From: Terripilifer ovatus
GTDB taxonomy: Bacteria; Pseudomonadota; Alphaproteobacteria; Rhizobiales; Beijerinckiaceae
NCBI GenBank assembly: GCA_029222685.1
Contig: JARHVB010000005.1
Coordinates: forward strand, 124,001 to 188,000
Direction of reading: 5' to 3'
DNA: 64,000 nucleotides
In this document: piece by piece, positions 54,029 through 62,174 of the stretch
Layout of the letters: every line of letters begins with the position of its first letter
Numbering within the stretch: the stretch's first letter is position 1
Notes under the pieces: generated by a model
What the model was told of the DNA's origin: nothing
Database searches by the model: none
What the model saw: only the letters and a program-made list of their open reading frames with translations
Translations under genes and position numbers: made by a program

Positions 54029-55036
54029 TTATTCCGTCACCGCCTGTGACCAGACGAGCTCGTCGGGGCTCGCCGGCACTTTCTTCAGCATGCCCATCTT
54101 GAGACCGGATTGCCAGGCCTTCATCATCACCTGCTTGTCGGTGGGGCCGAGCGCCAGCGGCATCTGTGCATAAGTCGTGAACCAGGTCTGCAGGTCTTCT
54201 TTGGAAATCTTATACTTCGGCGCGACGGCGGCGAAGACTTCGTCCTGGTTCTTGAGAACATATTGAGCCGAAGCCTTGAGCAGTTTGGAGGCGGCCACAT
54301 AGGCGTCGGGACGTTTGCTCATGTCGTTCTCATAGCCAAACAGGAAAAGCGACGGCATCGGTCCGCCATACATCTGCTCGAGTTCTTTCGATCCATGCAG
54401 CACCGAACGGTAGGCGCCGCCTTTCGTCAGCGTATAGGAGGGCACGTTGCTGAATGCTGCCGCATCGACACGGCCGGCCTGAAGCGCTGCTTCGAACTGC
54501 GCCGCCGGCATTTCCACCCAGCGGAAATCGCCGCCGACCGCATCCGCGTTCATGCCGAGGCGTTCGGCGATAACCCAGCGCACCGAGATCACGTTCTGCG
54601 CCTCAACGGAAGCCACGGCGATGGTCTTGCCCTTGAGATCCTGCATGGTCTTGTAGGGCGAGTCTGCCTTGACCCAGAGATCGGCGCTGTGGCCCTGCGG
54701 ATGGTAGCGCAGCAAGGTGCTGACGATCTTGATCGGCAGGCCGCTCTCGCGCATCTGCGGCATCGACAGGATGCCGTTCGGCAGCAGGTTGAACTGCTGC
54801 GTCATCGCGGCCTGCATCAGCGCCGGGATCGACGACACCCGCTCGACCTTGATCGTCACATTCGGATCGCTGACCTTGCCGTTCTCGATGGCCCAGACCA
54901 CCGCATCATAACCCGGATCGGGCAGCGAGCCATAGGTGATCGTCTCGGCCGCCGAGGCGGGCGCGCCATGCAGCGCCAGAGCCAGACTCATCGTCAAGCC
55001 GAGCATGCCGATGCTTTTGCTGATCAGTTTTCTCAT
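54029..55036 (-). CDS. ABC transporter binding protein, NitT/TauT (NMT1-like)
   Basis: 335 aa. Signal peptide MRKLISKSIGMLGLTMSLAL through APASA near residue 29. TIKVERVSSIPALMQAAMTQQFN, PYKTMQDLKGKTIAVASVE and AALQAGRVDAAAFSNVPSY are NMT1/SsuA traits. Second gene of the operon ATPase-binding protein-permease-permease-hydrolase-hydrolase. Confidence 0.9.
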   Translation of the reverse strand: MRKLISKSIGMLGLTMSLALALHGAPASAAETITYGSLPDPGYDAVVWAIENGKVSDPNVTIKVERVSSIPALMQAAMTQQFNLLPNGILSMPQMRESGLPIKIVSTLLRYHPQGHSADLWVKADSPYKTMQDLKGKTIAVASVEAQNVISVRWVIAERLGMNADAVGGDFRWVEMPAAQFEAALQAGRVDAAAFSNVPSYTLTKGGAYRSVLHGSKELEQMYGGPMPSLFLFGYENDMSKRPDAYVAASKLLKASAQYVLKNQDEVFAAVAPKYKISKEDLQTWFTTYAQMPLALGPTDKQVMMKAWQSGLKMGMLKKVPASPDELVWSQAVTE

Positions 55037-55057
55037 GACGACGACCTTCCTGTTACT

Positions 55058-55819
55058 TCATTCTTGGTGATGGCCGGAGAGGCCGAGCAGATGCGACAGC
55101 CGCGCCCGCGCAGCGTTCAGCTCCGGACCGGCGAGATTGCGCGGCCTTGCCGCCGCGATGGAAATGGTTTCGAGCACCCGCGTCGGCTTGGCGGATAGCA
55201 CGACGACGCGATCGGCAAGCTCCAGCGCCTCATCGATTTCATGGGTGACGAAGACGATGGTCTTGCCGGTCTTCTTCCAGATCTCGACAATTTCCGTCCG
55301 CATGCGCCGGCGCGTGGTCACATCGAGCGCCGAGAACGGCTCGTCCATCAGCACGATACGCGGCTCCACCGCGAGCGCGCGGGCGATCGAGACGCGCTGG
55401 CGCTCGCCGCCCGACAGCATGGCCGGATATTTGTGCATGTCGCGGCCGAGGCCGACGAGTTCAAGCAGGCTCCGCGCCTTGTCGCGCATCTCGCTCATGC
55501 TGCGGGCGCGGCCGAAACGCAACTGCTGGCCGAGAATGACATTGGCCTCGGCGTCACGCCACGGCAGCAGCCGAGGCGACTGGAACACATAGGCGATTTC
55601 CTGCCATGCCTTGGCGGCGGGGGAACCGGCGACCGTGACGCCCCCCATGTCGACGCCCAGCAGATCGCCGATCACGCGCAGCAGGGTGGATTTGCCGCAT
55701 CCGCTTGGTCCGACGATGCAGAGAAACTCGCCATCGTTCACCGAAAACGACAGCCGGTCGTAGACGACCTCGCGCTGGAAGGCGACGCTCACATTGTCGA
55801 GTTCGATGATGGCCGTCAT
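55058..55819 (-). CDS. ABC transporter ATPase, NitT/TauT-type
   Basis: 253 aa. Walker A GPSGCGKST, Q-loop VFQSPRLLPWRD, signature LSGGERQRV, Walker B IVLMDEPFSALD, switch VTHEIDEA. Gene order with the ATPase first is unusual for these operons. Its upstream region carries the element shared with the M20 operon. Confidence 0.92.
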   Translation of the reverse strand: MTAIIELDNVSVAFQREVVYDRLSFSVNDGEFLCIVGPSGCGKSTLLRVIGDLLGVDMGGVTVAGSPAAKAWQEIAYVFQSPRLLPWRDAEANVILGQQLRFGRARSMSEMRDKARSLLELVGLGRDMHKYPAMLSGGERQRVSIARALAVEPRIVLMDEPFSALDVTTRRRMRTEIVEIWKKTGKTIVFVTHEIDEALELADRVVVLSAKPTRVLETISIAAARPRNLAGPELNAARARLSHLLGLSGHHQE

Positions 55820-55867
55820 TGCCGGCGGTCCGCTCGTTCAGAGGAAAAGAGTTCTGTTCCAAAGTCG

Positions 55868-55932
55868 ATCATGCCGCGCGGGCCGCAACAACAGAAAAGA
55901 AGTGCGCGCGTCCCCAACCGGTCGTTAAGCCC
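55868..55932 (-). promoter_or_regulatory. Conserved upstream element, copy II
   Basis: Read on the minus strand, blocks TAACG-N3-GGTTG, then CTTCTTTTCTGTTGTTGC, then GCGGCATGAT occupy the same positions as in the element at 59796-59860 (about 42 of 65 positions identical by eye). It ends 48-49 bases before the ATPase start. Likely a shared promoter or operator/leader. Confidence 0.6.
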
Positions 55933-55985
55933 TGCGCCGACCAGCGATAACTCGCTGTTGCCGCGACGAATGTCCGTCATTGGGC

Positions 55986-56840
55986 TCAGCCCCTGGCATC
56001 GCGCCGCAGCGCCCATTCGGCGACATCGCGGCTGCGCGCATAGTAGACGCCGTCATGCTGGCGCACATAGTCGAGGCAGCGGCGGATCGTGTTCGACATG
56101 GTCGGACGTCCGGCCATATGGCTGTGCAAGGTTATGCTGAGCCATTTCGGACAGCCTTCCTCGCCCTCGCGATAGAGCTGGTCGAACGTCTCCTTGAAAT
56201 TCTCGAGAAACACCGACGTCGGATTGGCGGGAAAGATCCAGGCCGCGATGTCGTTGGTGAAGATATTGGTGCGCGGTAGGGTGACGAACGGCCCTGCCTT
56301 GGTCTGCTGCACGAACGGCAGGTCGTCGCTGGCGTCATCGCCGACCCAGATATAGCCCTGCTCGGCCAGCAATTCATTGGTCATCTCGGAACCACTCGAA
56401 CCAGGGCTGGTCCATCCAACCGGGCGGATGCCGCCGGTGACTTTCGTCAGCAGGTCGGTGCAGCGCTTGATCTCCTGGCGCTCTTCCTCCGGTGTCGCAT
56501 CTTTGGCGTAGACGTCATTGGCCCACCCGTGGCCGAGGACTTCGTGTCCGTCTTGCGCGAACATTCTGACGATATCGGGATTGCGTTCGGCGGCAAGGCC
56601 ATTGGCGGAGATCGACGACTTCAGCTCGAACTCGTCGAGAATGTTCATCAGCCGCCAGATGCCGGCTTTCCAGCCGTAGTCGCCGTAGGACAGCGAGAAA
56701 CGGTCCAGCTGGCCGCGGCTGGCGACGAAATTGACCTGGCTCTGCTTTTCGAAGGCCTCGAACGGGATGCCGACGGTGAAAGCGATCTTCTGCTTGCCGG
56801 GCCAGTCCCATTGGCGGGGAAATCTAGGACGGTTGGACAT
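55986..56840 (-). CDS. PuuE-like hydrolase, nominal polysaccharide deacetylase, class D
   Basis: 284 aa; GAGGAG precedes ATG 56840. TVGIPFEAFEKQSQ replaces TFDD; HEVLGHGWANDVY holds the conserved His; SITLHSHMAGRPTMSNTIRR closes the domain. Paralogue of 57429-58280 (both have RPVGWTSPGS- or RPIGWTSPGS-type sequence and ND.A.WI). Last gene of the operon M20-hydrolase D-XRE-hydrolase D. Probably cleaves a cyclic or linear C-N bond (inference). Confidence 0.75.
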   Translation of the reverse strand: MSNRPRFPRQWDWPGKQKIAFTVGIPFEAFEKQSQVNFVASRGQLDRFSLSYGDYGWKAGIWRLMNILDEFELKSSISANGLAAERNPDIVRMFAQDGHEVLGHGWANDVYAKDATPEEERQEIKRCTDLLTKVTGGIRPVGWTSPGSSGSEMTNELLAEQGYIWVGDDASDDLPFVQQTKAGPFVTLPRTNIFTNDIAAWIFPANPTSVFLENFKETFDQLYREGEEGCPKWLSITLHSHMAGRPTMSNTIRRCLDYVRQHDGVYYARSRDVAEWALRRDARG

Positions 56841-56849
56841 GGAGGCTCC

Positions 56850-57425
56850 TCAAAACGATGGCGGCGTGCAAGCGCTGATCACTTCGCACGGCTCCGGTCC
56901 GATGCAGCGGAAGCGGTGCGGACGCCGGCTCTCGAACGAATAGGCATCGCCCGGCCCCAGAATCCGCCGTTCGCCATCGACCCGCACCTCGAGGCGGCCG
57001 CTGATGACGATACCGCCTTCTTCGCCCTCGTGGGTGAGCGGAATGCGGCCGGTATCGGCGCCGGGCTGATAGGTCTCTTTCAGAATCTGCAGCAGGTTGC
57101 CGTTGAGATGCGAGCCGACCTGCCGGTAGGAAATCGCACCCTTGCCGATCTCGGTCAACTCGTCCGAGCGATAGAAGGTGCAGCTTCCCTGTTTCGGGAT
57201 CAGCGAGAAGAAGTCGGCAAGCCCCATGGGAATGCCGTCGAGGATGCGCTTGAGGGCCCCGACCGATGGATTGACCTGGTTGGATTCGATCAGCGATATC
57301 GCCGAATTAGTCACGCCCGCGCGTTTTGCCAGCAGCCGCTGTGACATATTGCGCTGCGTGCGCACGAAGCGGAGACGATCCCCGATATCGACGTTCACAC
57401 CGTCCTCCACGACCCGGCGCAACAT
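56850..57425 (-). CDS. XRE-cupin transcriptional regulator
   Basis: 191 aa; ATG 57425 follows the upstream stop by three bases. HTH_3 domain at residues about 15-72 (LRFVRTQRNMSQRLLAKRAG, then TNSAISLIESNQVNPS), a linker, and a C-terminal cupin at about 110-188 (LTHEGEEGGIVISGRLEVRV, GDAYSFESRRPHRF). The architecture is that of PuuR/SutR-type regulators, where the cupin senses a small ligand. Lying inside the operon between two class D hydrolases, it is the natural candidate to bind the shared upstream elements (inference). Confidence 0.9.
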   Translation of the reverse strand: MLRRVVEDGVNVDIGDRLRFVRTQRNMSQRLLAKRAGVTNSAISLIESNQVNPSVGALKRILDGIPMGLADFFSLIPKQGSCTFYRSDELTEIGKGAISYRQVGSHLNGNLLQILKETYQPGADTGRIPLTHEGEEGGIVISGRLEVRVDGERRILGPGDAYSFESRRPHRFRCIGPEPCEVISACTPPSF

Positions 57426-57428
57426 GCT

Positions 57429-58280
57429 TCAGCGCGGCTCTCTTTTCATGGCCCATTCAGCGAGGTCGCGCTTACGGGCGAACCACACATCCTGGTGCTG
57501 CCTGGCGTAGGCGATGCAGCGCCGGATCGTCGGGATCAGCGTCGGCCTGCCGGCCATATGGGCGTGCAGCACGATCTCGATCCATTTCGGATGGCCGCGC
57601 TCGCCCTCGGAATAAAGCTCGTCGAACGTGTCCTTGAACTGCTCCCAGATGACGGAGGGCGGATTCTTGCCGGCGATCCAGATCGCCAGATCGTTGGTCG
57701 GCGTGTTGACCCGCGGCAGCAGCACCATCGGGCCTTTCGCCGTCGTCTTTACATAAGGTAGGTCGTCATCGGCCTCGTCGCCGTTCCAGAGGTAGCCTTC
57801 CTGCGCCAGGAAGCTGAGCGTATTGCTCGATCCGGCGCTACCGGGGCTGGTCCAGCCGATCGGACGCACACCGCCCGCATCGGTGATCGCCTTGGTCACC
57901 CGGCGGATCTCATTGATCTCCGCATCCGGGTCGGCGTCGTCCGTCAGCATGTCGTTTTCCCAGCCGTGGCCGACAGGCTCGTGGCCGGCTTCGACAACGG
58001 CGCGGATCTGGTCGGGATAGAGCTCGGCCGCCTTGCCGTTGATCGACATGCTCCCCTTCAGCCCCGTCTCGTCGAGCAGATCGAGAATGCGGTAGATGCC
58101 GGATTTAGCGCCGTAGCGCGCGTAGGACAGCGAGAAAAGGTCTTCCCGTCCGGGCCTTCCCTCTTGCGTGTACTGGCTCTTGAAGCGGAACGCCTCCATC
58201 GCCAGGTTGATGGTCATGGCGATCTTCTGCTGGTTCGGCCATTCCCACTTTCGCGGGTAACGCATCGGGGACGACGGCAT
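57429..58280 (-). CDS. PuuE-like hydrolase, nominal polysaccharide deacetylase, class D
   Basis: 283 aa from ATG 58280 (AAGAGG upstream). MTINLAMEAFRFKSQ in place of TFDD, HEPVGHGWENDML with the conserved His, IVLHAHMAGRPTLIPTIRR at the C-terminus. Paralogue of 55986-56840; the pair flank the XRE-cupin regulator. Starts 18 bases after the M20 stop. Confidence 0.75.
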   Translation of the reverse strand: MPSSPMRYPRKWEWPNQQKIAMTINLAMEAFRFKSQYTQEGRPGREDLFSLSYARYGAKSGIYRILDLLDETGLKGSMSINGKAAELYPDQIRAVVEAGHEPVGHGWENDMLTDDADPDAEINEIRRVTKAITDAGGVRPIGWTSPGSAGSSNTLSFLAQEGYLWNGDEADDDLPYVKTTAKGPMVLLPRVNTPTNDLAIWIAGKNPPSVIWEQFKDTFDELYSEGERGHPKWIEIVLHAHMAGRPTLIPTIRRCIAYARQHQDVWFARKRDLAEWAMKREPR

Positions 58281-58297
58281 CAGAACCTCTTCAGTTG

Positions 58298-59746
58298 CTA
58301 GACGATGAATTCGGGCTGCGCGGCGATGTAATGGGCTTCCATCGCGGGACGGAATTTCTCCATCAAGGCCTGGTTCAGATCGGCCGGCGCGCGCTGACCG
58401 TCGGGCAACAGCGGCTTGTAGACCGTATCGCCGATCTCCGCCTTGAACGAAGCCTTGGTCTGCGTCACCAGACCCGTGTCGCGCAGATAGTCGATCACCG
58501 AAGCCGCCAGCGCCTTGGCGCCGGCGAGCCCGCCCTTGTGGGCGATCGATGTCGCCAGCGCCGCGCCCGCGCTCCAGTGATGGAACGGCAGATGCGGCAC
58601 ATTGCCGGGAAACCAGATGCGCCCCATCGGCACTTTCCACGAGACGTCGCCGCAATCGTTGGACGCCGCGATCTGCACGACAGGCCCCTCGAGCGGCGAT
58701 ATCTTCGGCCGCAGCCCGATCTCCGGCACCTTGGCCTGCTTCTGCAGCGCGCGGGCAAAATCGTTCTCAGCCTCCGTCCACACCGGCATGCCGACCGCTT
58801 CGACATTGCGCTGGATCACTTCGGCGACCGTCTGGTTCAGCCGCACCGGCCAAACGGCGGCGCGAACATCGATCTCGAGCTCGCAGTTCGCCATCAGCGC
58901 CGCGCCCTGGGCGATCTTCTGCGCCCGCTCGAACAGCAGCCGCGCGCCTTCGGCCATCGGATCGCGGAAATACCACCAGCAGGCCGCCAGCGCCGGAATG
59001 ACATTCGGTTGCTCGCCGCCCTTGGTGATGACGCGATGCATCGTCATCGTCGGCTTCATATGCTCGCGATATTGCGCCAGGCCGGCATCCATCAGCATGA
59101 CCGCATCGAGCGCATCACGGCCCTTCCACGGCGACACGGCCGCGTGCGCCGTCTCGCCATGAAAGGTGAATTCCGCCGATACGGCAGCGCTCTGCATCAT
59201 GCCGTAATCGGTGCCGAACGTATCAAGCACATGATCGTGAAAGGCCAGGTCGACATAGTCGAAATAGCCGTCGCGCACGAAATACGGCCGGCTCAGCAAT
59301 TGCTCTTCCGCCGAGGCGCCGAAGATCTTGAGCGTGCCCGGCAGAGAGAATTTCTCCATCGCATAGCGGATCGCGAGCGCCGAACTGATCATCACCGCTG
59401 CATTGGTATTGTGGCCCTCGCAATGTCCCGGCGCGCCAGGCACGATCTCCGCCCGCTCGGCGACACCCGGCTTCTGGCTGTTCGACGGATTGGCGTCATA
59501 TTCGGTATGGATGGCGATGACCGGCGCACCTGAGCCGAACGTCGCCATGAAGGAGGTGGCGAACCCTGAAATGCCGCGCTCGACCTTGAAGCCGTGCTTT
59601 TCGAGCAGCGCGGTCATCAGGCCGGCGCTGCGTGTTTCCTGCACGCCCAGTTCGCCGAAATAGAAGATCGAATCATTCAGGGTGACGAACCCGCGCGCAT
59701 TGCGCTCGACAAAATCGATCGCGAATGTCTTGGCTGCATCTGACAT
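58298..59746 (-). CDS. M20-family amidohydrolase, AbgB-like
   Basis: 482 aa from ATG 59746 (TTG 59749 adjacent, in frame). Metallopeptidase M20 with metal-ligand-like residues in IAIHTEYDA, GHCEGHNTNAA, GASAEEQ and FHDH, a lid/dimerisation domain around residues 190-320, and the AbgB-type C-terminal SNDCGDVSWKVP. Homologous enzymes cleave p-aminobenzoyl-glutamate or other N-acyl/ureido bonds. First gene of the operon M20-hydrolase D-XRE-hydrolase D; downstream of the conserved element. Confidence 0.88.
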   Translation of the reverse strand: MSDAAKTFAIDFVERNARGFVTLNDSIFYFGELGVQETRSAGLMTALLEKHGFKVERGISGFATSFMATFGSGAPVIAIHTEYDANPSNSQKPGVAERAEIVPGAPGHCEGHNTNAAVMISSALAIRYAMEKFSLPGTLKIFGASAEEQLLSRPYFVRDGYFDYVDLAFHDHVLDTFGTDYGMMQSAAVSAEFTFHGETAHAAVSPWKGRDALDAVMLMDAGLAQYREHMKPTMTMHRVITKGGEQPNVIPALAACWWYFRDPMAEGARLLFERAQKIAQGAALMANCELEIDVRAAVWPVRLNQTVAEVIQRNVEAVGMPVWTEAENDFARALQKQAKVPEIGLRPKISPLEGPVVQIAASNDCGDVSWKVPMGRIWFPGNVPHLPFHHWSAGAALATSIAHKGGLAGAKALAASVIDYLRDTGLVTQTKASFKAEIGDTVYKPLLPDGQRAPADLNQALMEKFRPAMEAHYIAAQPEFIV

Positions 59747-59795
59747 CAAGGAGACACCGCGCTGTCACGATATTGAACCCGCATCGGAACGTTCA

Positions 59796-59860
59796 ATCAT
59801 GCCGCCTTGGGGGCAACAACGGAAAAGAAGTTTCGAGACACTCAACCAAACGTTATTTGC
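59796..59860 (-). promoter_or_regulatory. Conserved upstream element, copy I
   Basis: Minus-strand blocks TAACGTTTGGTTGAG, CTTCTTTTCCGTTGTTGC and GCGGCATGAT match copy II at 55868-55932 without gaps and end about 50 bases before the M20 start, a nearly identical distance. The 11-base stretch between blocks 1 and 2 is not conserved. Confidence 0.6.
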
Positions 59861-59870
59861 GGTTGCCCAA

Positions 59871-59907
59871 CCCTCATCCGACCCTTGCTGCGCAGGTCGG
59901 ATGAGGG
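59871..59907. terminator. Hairpin terminator after LysR gene, repeat-family relic
   Basis: Perfect 12-bp stem CCCTCATCCGAC / GTCGGATGAGGG with a 13-base loop, followed (plus strand) by GGGCTTCTG as in the large palindromes at 41407 and 63517. It lies just 3' of the minus-strand LysR gene. Probably a shortened member of that repeat family. Confidence 0.6.
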
Positions 59908-59917
59908 CTTCTGTCGG

Positions 59918-61036
59918 CTAAGCCAGTTCGCCGATAATTTCTTTCGGCGCTCGCCGCCGCTTGGCCGATGTTGTCCCGCTCCTTTGCTTGCGCGCGCCTT
60001 GCACGGTCTCGAAGCGACGGGCCTCGATGCCACGCAAAGGCTTGACGGCGGCGGCCTCCTCTTCCAGGCGCTGCTGCTCGTCCGCCCTCAGAAGTTCCAG
60101 CGCGACATCGCGAAAGCGCCGGGCGGCCGGCGGCATCGCCGTATCGGAGCGCCACATCAGACAGACCGGTTCGACGGGTCCGACGGGCGCCACACTCAGC
60201 ACGCTGGCGAGTCCGCGCGTCTCCAATTGCGCCGCGACGCCCTCCGGCAGCAGGGTCAGGAAATCGCCTGACTGAAACAGCGTCATAATCAGCAGCAGCG
60301 ACTGCGTTTCGACCAGATTGGTCGGGAACGGCAATTGATGCCGCGACAGTTCGGCCGCCAGATAATCGCGCCCATAGCGGCCCATATAGCCTTCCGGCGT
60401 CAGCACCCAGCTCTGCTTCACCAGGTCGGTCCAGGAAATCTTGCGCTGATTGGCGAGAGGATGGTTGGGGCTGGCGATGACCACGATACGATCGCCCATC
60501 ACCGGCTGCGCCTCGAGCCCCGCGTCGGCACAGGATGCGTCGAAACGGCCGTAGAGCAATGAGATCGAACCTTTCGAGAGACGCTCCAGCAGAGAACCAA
60601 GATCGGTGTCGTCGAGTTGCACGGTGACGGCAGGATGCGCCTTCTTGAACGCGGCCGTGACACGCGCCAGAAACGGCTGCCCGGAGATGGTGCGCGTGCC
60701 GATGCTCAGCACGCCGCCCATGCCGGACTTCATCAGCGCGAATTCATCGCTCAGGCATTCGAGCTCGGCAGCGATGCGGCGCGCCGACTGCAGGATGCAC
60801 TTGCCGACCGGTGTGACCTCGAGGCGGTGCCCGAACCATTCGAACAGCGGCGCGCCGATGCCCTTCTCGATCTCGCTGCGGGTTTTGGAAACGGCCGCCT
60901 GGCTGATGCACAACCGCTCGGCGGTACGGGTGATGCTGCGCTCCTCGTCGAGCACGAGGACCAGGCGCAGATGCCTCAGGCTGACCCTTTGCCGCAGGAA
61001 CTTCATCGCCATCGGAGGAACTTCGACCATTGCCAT
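59918..61036 (-). CDS. LysR-family transcriptional regulator
   Basis: 372 aa; GAGGGTGG precedes ATG 61036. Winged HTH at residues about 15-75 (LRHLRLVLVLDEERSITRTA, ERLCISQAAVSKTRSEIEKG), then a LysR effector domain at about 105-320. The C-terminal 45 residues are an unusual basic/low-complexity tail (KPLRGIEARRFETV, AKRRRAPKEI). Likely activator of linked genes; its probable site is at 61093 and at the divergent SDR/aminotransferase promoter. Confidence 0.92.
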   Translation of the reverse strand: MAMVEVPPMAMKFLRQRVSLRHLRLVLVLDEERSITRTAERLCISQAAVSKTRSEIEKGIGAPLFEWFGHRLEVTPVGKCILQSARRIAAELECLSDEFALMKSGMGGVLSIGTRTISGQPFLARVTAAFKKAHPAVTVQLDDTDLGSLLERLSKGSISLLYGRFDASCADAGLEAQPVMGDRIVVIASPNHPLANQRKISWTDLVKQSWVLTPEGYMGRYGRDYLAAELSRHQLPFPTNLVETQSLLLIMTLFQSGDFLTLLPEGVAAQLETRGLASVLSVAPVGPVEPVCLMWRSDTAMPPAARRFRDVALELLRADEQQRLEEEAAAVKPLRGIEARRFETVQGARKQRSGTTSAKRRRAPKEIIGELA

Positions 61037-61092
61037 CCACCCTCATTGACCGGTCGAAATCTTAACTCTTTGTCGGCATCCGTCCAGAGCGA

Positions 61093-61109
61093 TTTTACCT
61101 TTGGTTATG
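61093..61109 (-). promoter_or_regulatory. Candidate LysR-binding site, copy 1
   Basis: Minus-strand CATAACCAAAGGTAAAA, 57 bases upstream of the LysR start. It matches CATTACCAAAGGTGAAG at 62005 in 14 of 17 bases, including all nine of ACCAAAGGT. Suggests autoregulation. Confidence 0.45.
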
Positions 61110-61152
61110 CTCGAACTTCACGCAATCCTGCCCAATGGAAGATCAATCTGCC

Positions 61153-61905
61153 TCAGCGGCCGCCATCGACCGAGATCACCTGGCCGGTGATCCATGACGC
61201 CTGATCGGAGGCAAGGAACAAGGTCATGCTGGCGATATCGTCCGGATCGCCGATCCGCCGCATGAATGTCGCCTGCACATGCGCCTGCTGCGCCTCCGGG
61301 CTGTAGCGCTCCCAATCGGCCCTGGTGAAGGCATTGGAGAGCACGAAGCCCGGCGCGACGCTGTTGACCGTGATGCCGAATGCTCCAAGCTCCATCGCCA
61401 TCTGCCGCGTCAGGCCAACGATCGCATGTTTGGCTGCGGTATAAGGGTGCAGTTTGGTGCGCGAGGCAGCGATGCCCGCGCCCGAACTCATATTGATGAT
61501 TCGGCCTCTCAAGGCCCGCTTCATACCGGGAACCACTGCGCGACTAACGCCAAAGGCAATGCGCGGATTGCGCGCCATCACCACGTCCCATTCGCTGTCC
61601 GTCACATCTTCGATCGGCCGCGGCACCGCATGGCCGAAGCCGCCGGCATTGTTGACGAGAACGTCGATAGCTCCGCCCGTCTTCTGCTCGATGCTTCCGA
61701 CCCACGCCGCGACAGCTCTCTCATCGGTGAGGTCGAGCACATCGACGGTGCCGCCCTTCTGCGCGATGACCTCCAGCCCGGCGGGATCGATGTCGCAGCA
61801 GAACAGATTGGCGCCCGACGCCAGGAACTGTTCCGAAATCCGCCGCCCCAATCCATCCTTGGCGCCCGTCACGACGACGTTTCTGTTGTCGAAACGAATC
61901 TCCAT
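61153..61905 (-). CDS. Short-chain dehydrogenase/reductase
   Basis: 250 aa, full-length classical SDR. Cofactor loop TGAKDGLG (residues 13-20), NNAGG at 86-90, catalytic Ser141, Tyr155 and Lys159 in PYTAAK, and C-terminal DQASWITGQVISVDGGR. NAD(P)-dependent alcohol/carbonyl conversion; substrate unknown. Lies between LysR and the divergent aminotransferase gene, so likely controlled with it. Confidence 0.92.
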   Translation of the reverse strand: MEIRFDNRNVVVTGAKDGLGRRISEQFLASGANLFCCDIDPAGLEVIAQKGGTVDVLDLTDERAVAAWVGSIEQKTGGAIDVLVNNAGGFGHAVPRPIEDVTDSEWDVVMARNPRIAFGVSRAVVPGMKRALRGRIINMSSGAGIAASRTKLHPYTAAKHAIVGLTRQMAMELGAFGITVNSVAPGFVLSNAFTRADWERYSPEAQQAHVQATFMRRIGDPDDIASMTLFLASDQASWITGQVISVDGGR

Positions 61906-62004
61906 CGGCGTTCCTTTGCTTTATCGGCGGCCCGTATCTGCGCCGCGCGGCAGCCAATATGCACGCCACATCGCTGCCCGGTTTTGAATAATCGTCGATG
62001 CAAC

Positions 62005-62021
62005 CATTACCAAAGGTGAAG
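62005..62021 (+). promoter_or_regulatory. Candidate LysR-binding site, copy 2
   Basis: CATTACCAAAGGTGAAG in the 269-base spacer between the divergent SDR (61905) and aminotransferase (62175); sister of the site upstream of lysR. The rest of this spacer shows no gene. Confidence 0.45.
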
Positions 62022-62174
62022 ACCTGCGCGGCGGCGCCATTACAAGTGTTCAATATCGGCAACGGTCGGCGGTGTTTGCGGCCCTTTTCAGGGACTTGGC
62101 AAACGCAAGAAACAGACTTGCCGACAATCCATGCGAACTGAATGATGGCGCTCCTCAACTTGCTGGAGTGCGCC

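Noticed and set aside
1717..58280. True chitin/peptidoglycan deacetylase role for the NodB-like genes
   Set aside because: No signal peptides, no TFDD metal motif, and operon partners are amidohydrolases and importers rather than cell-wall genes.
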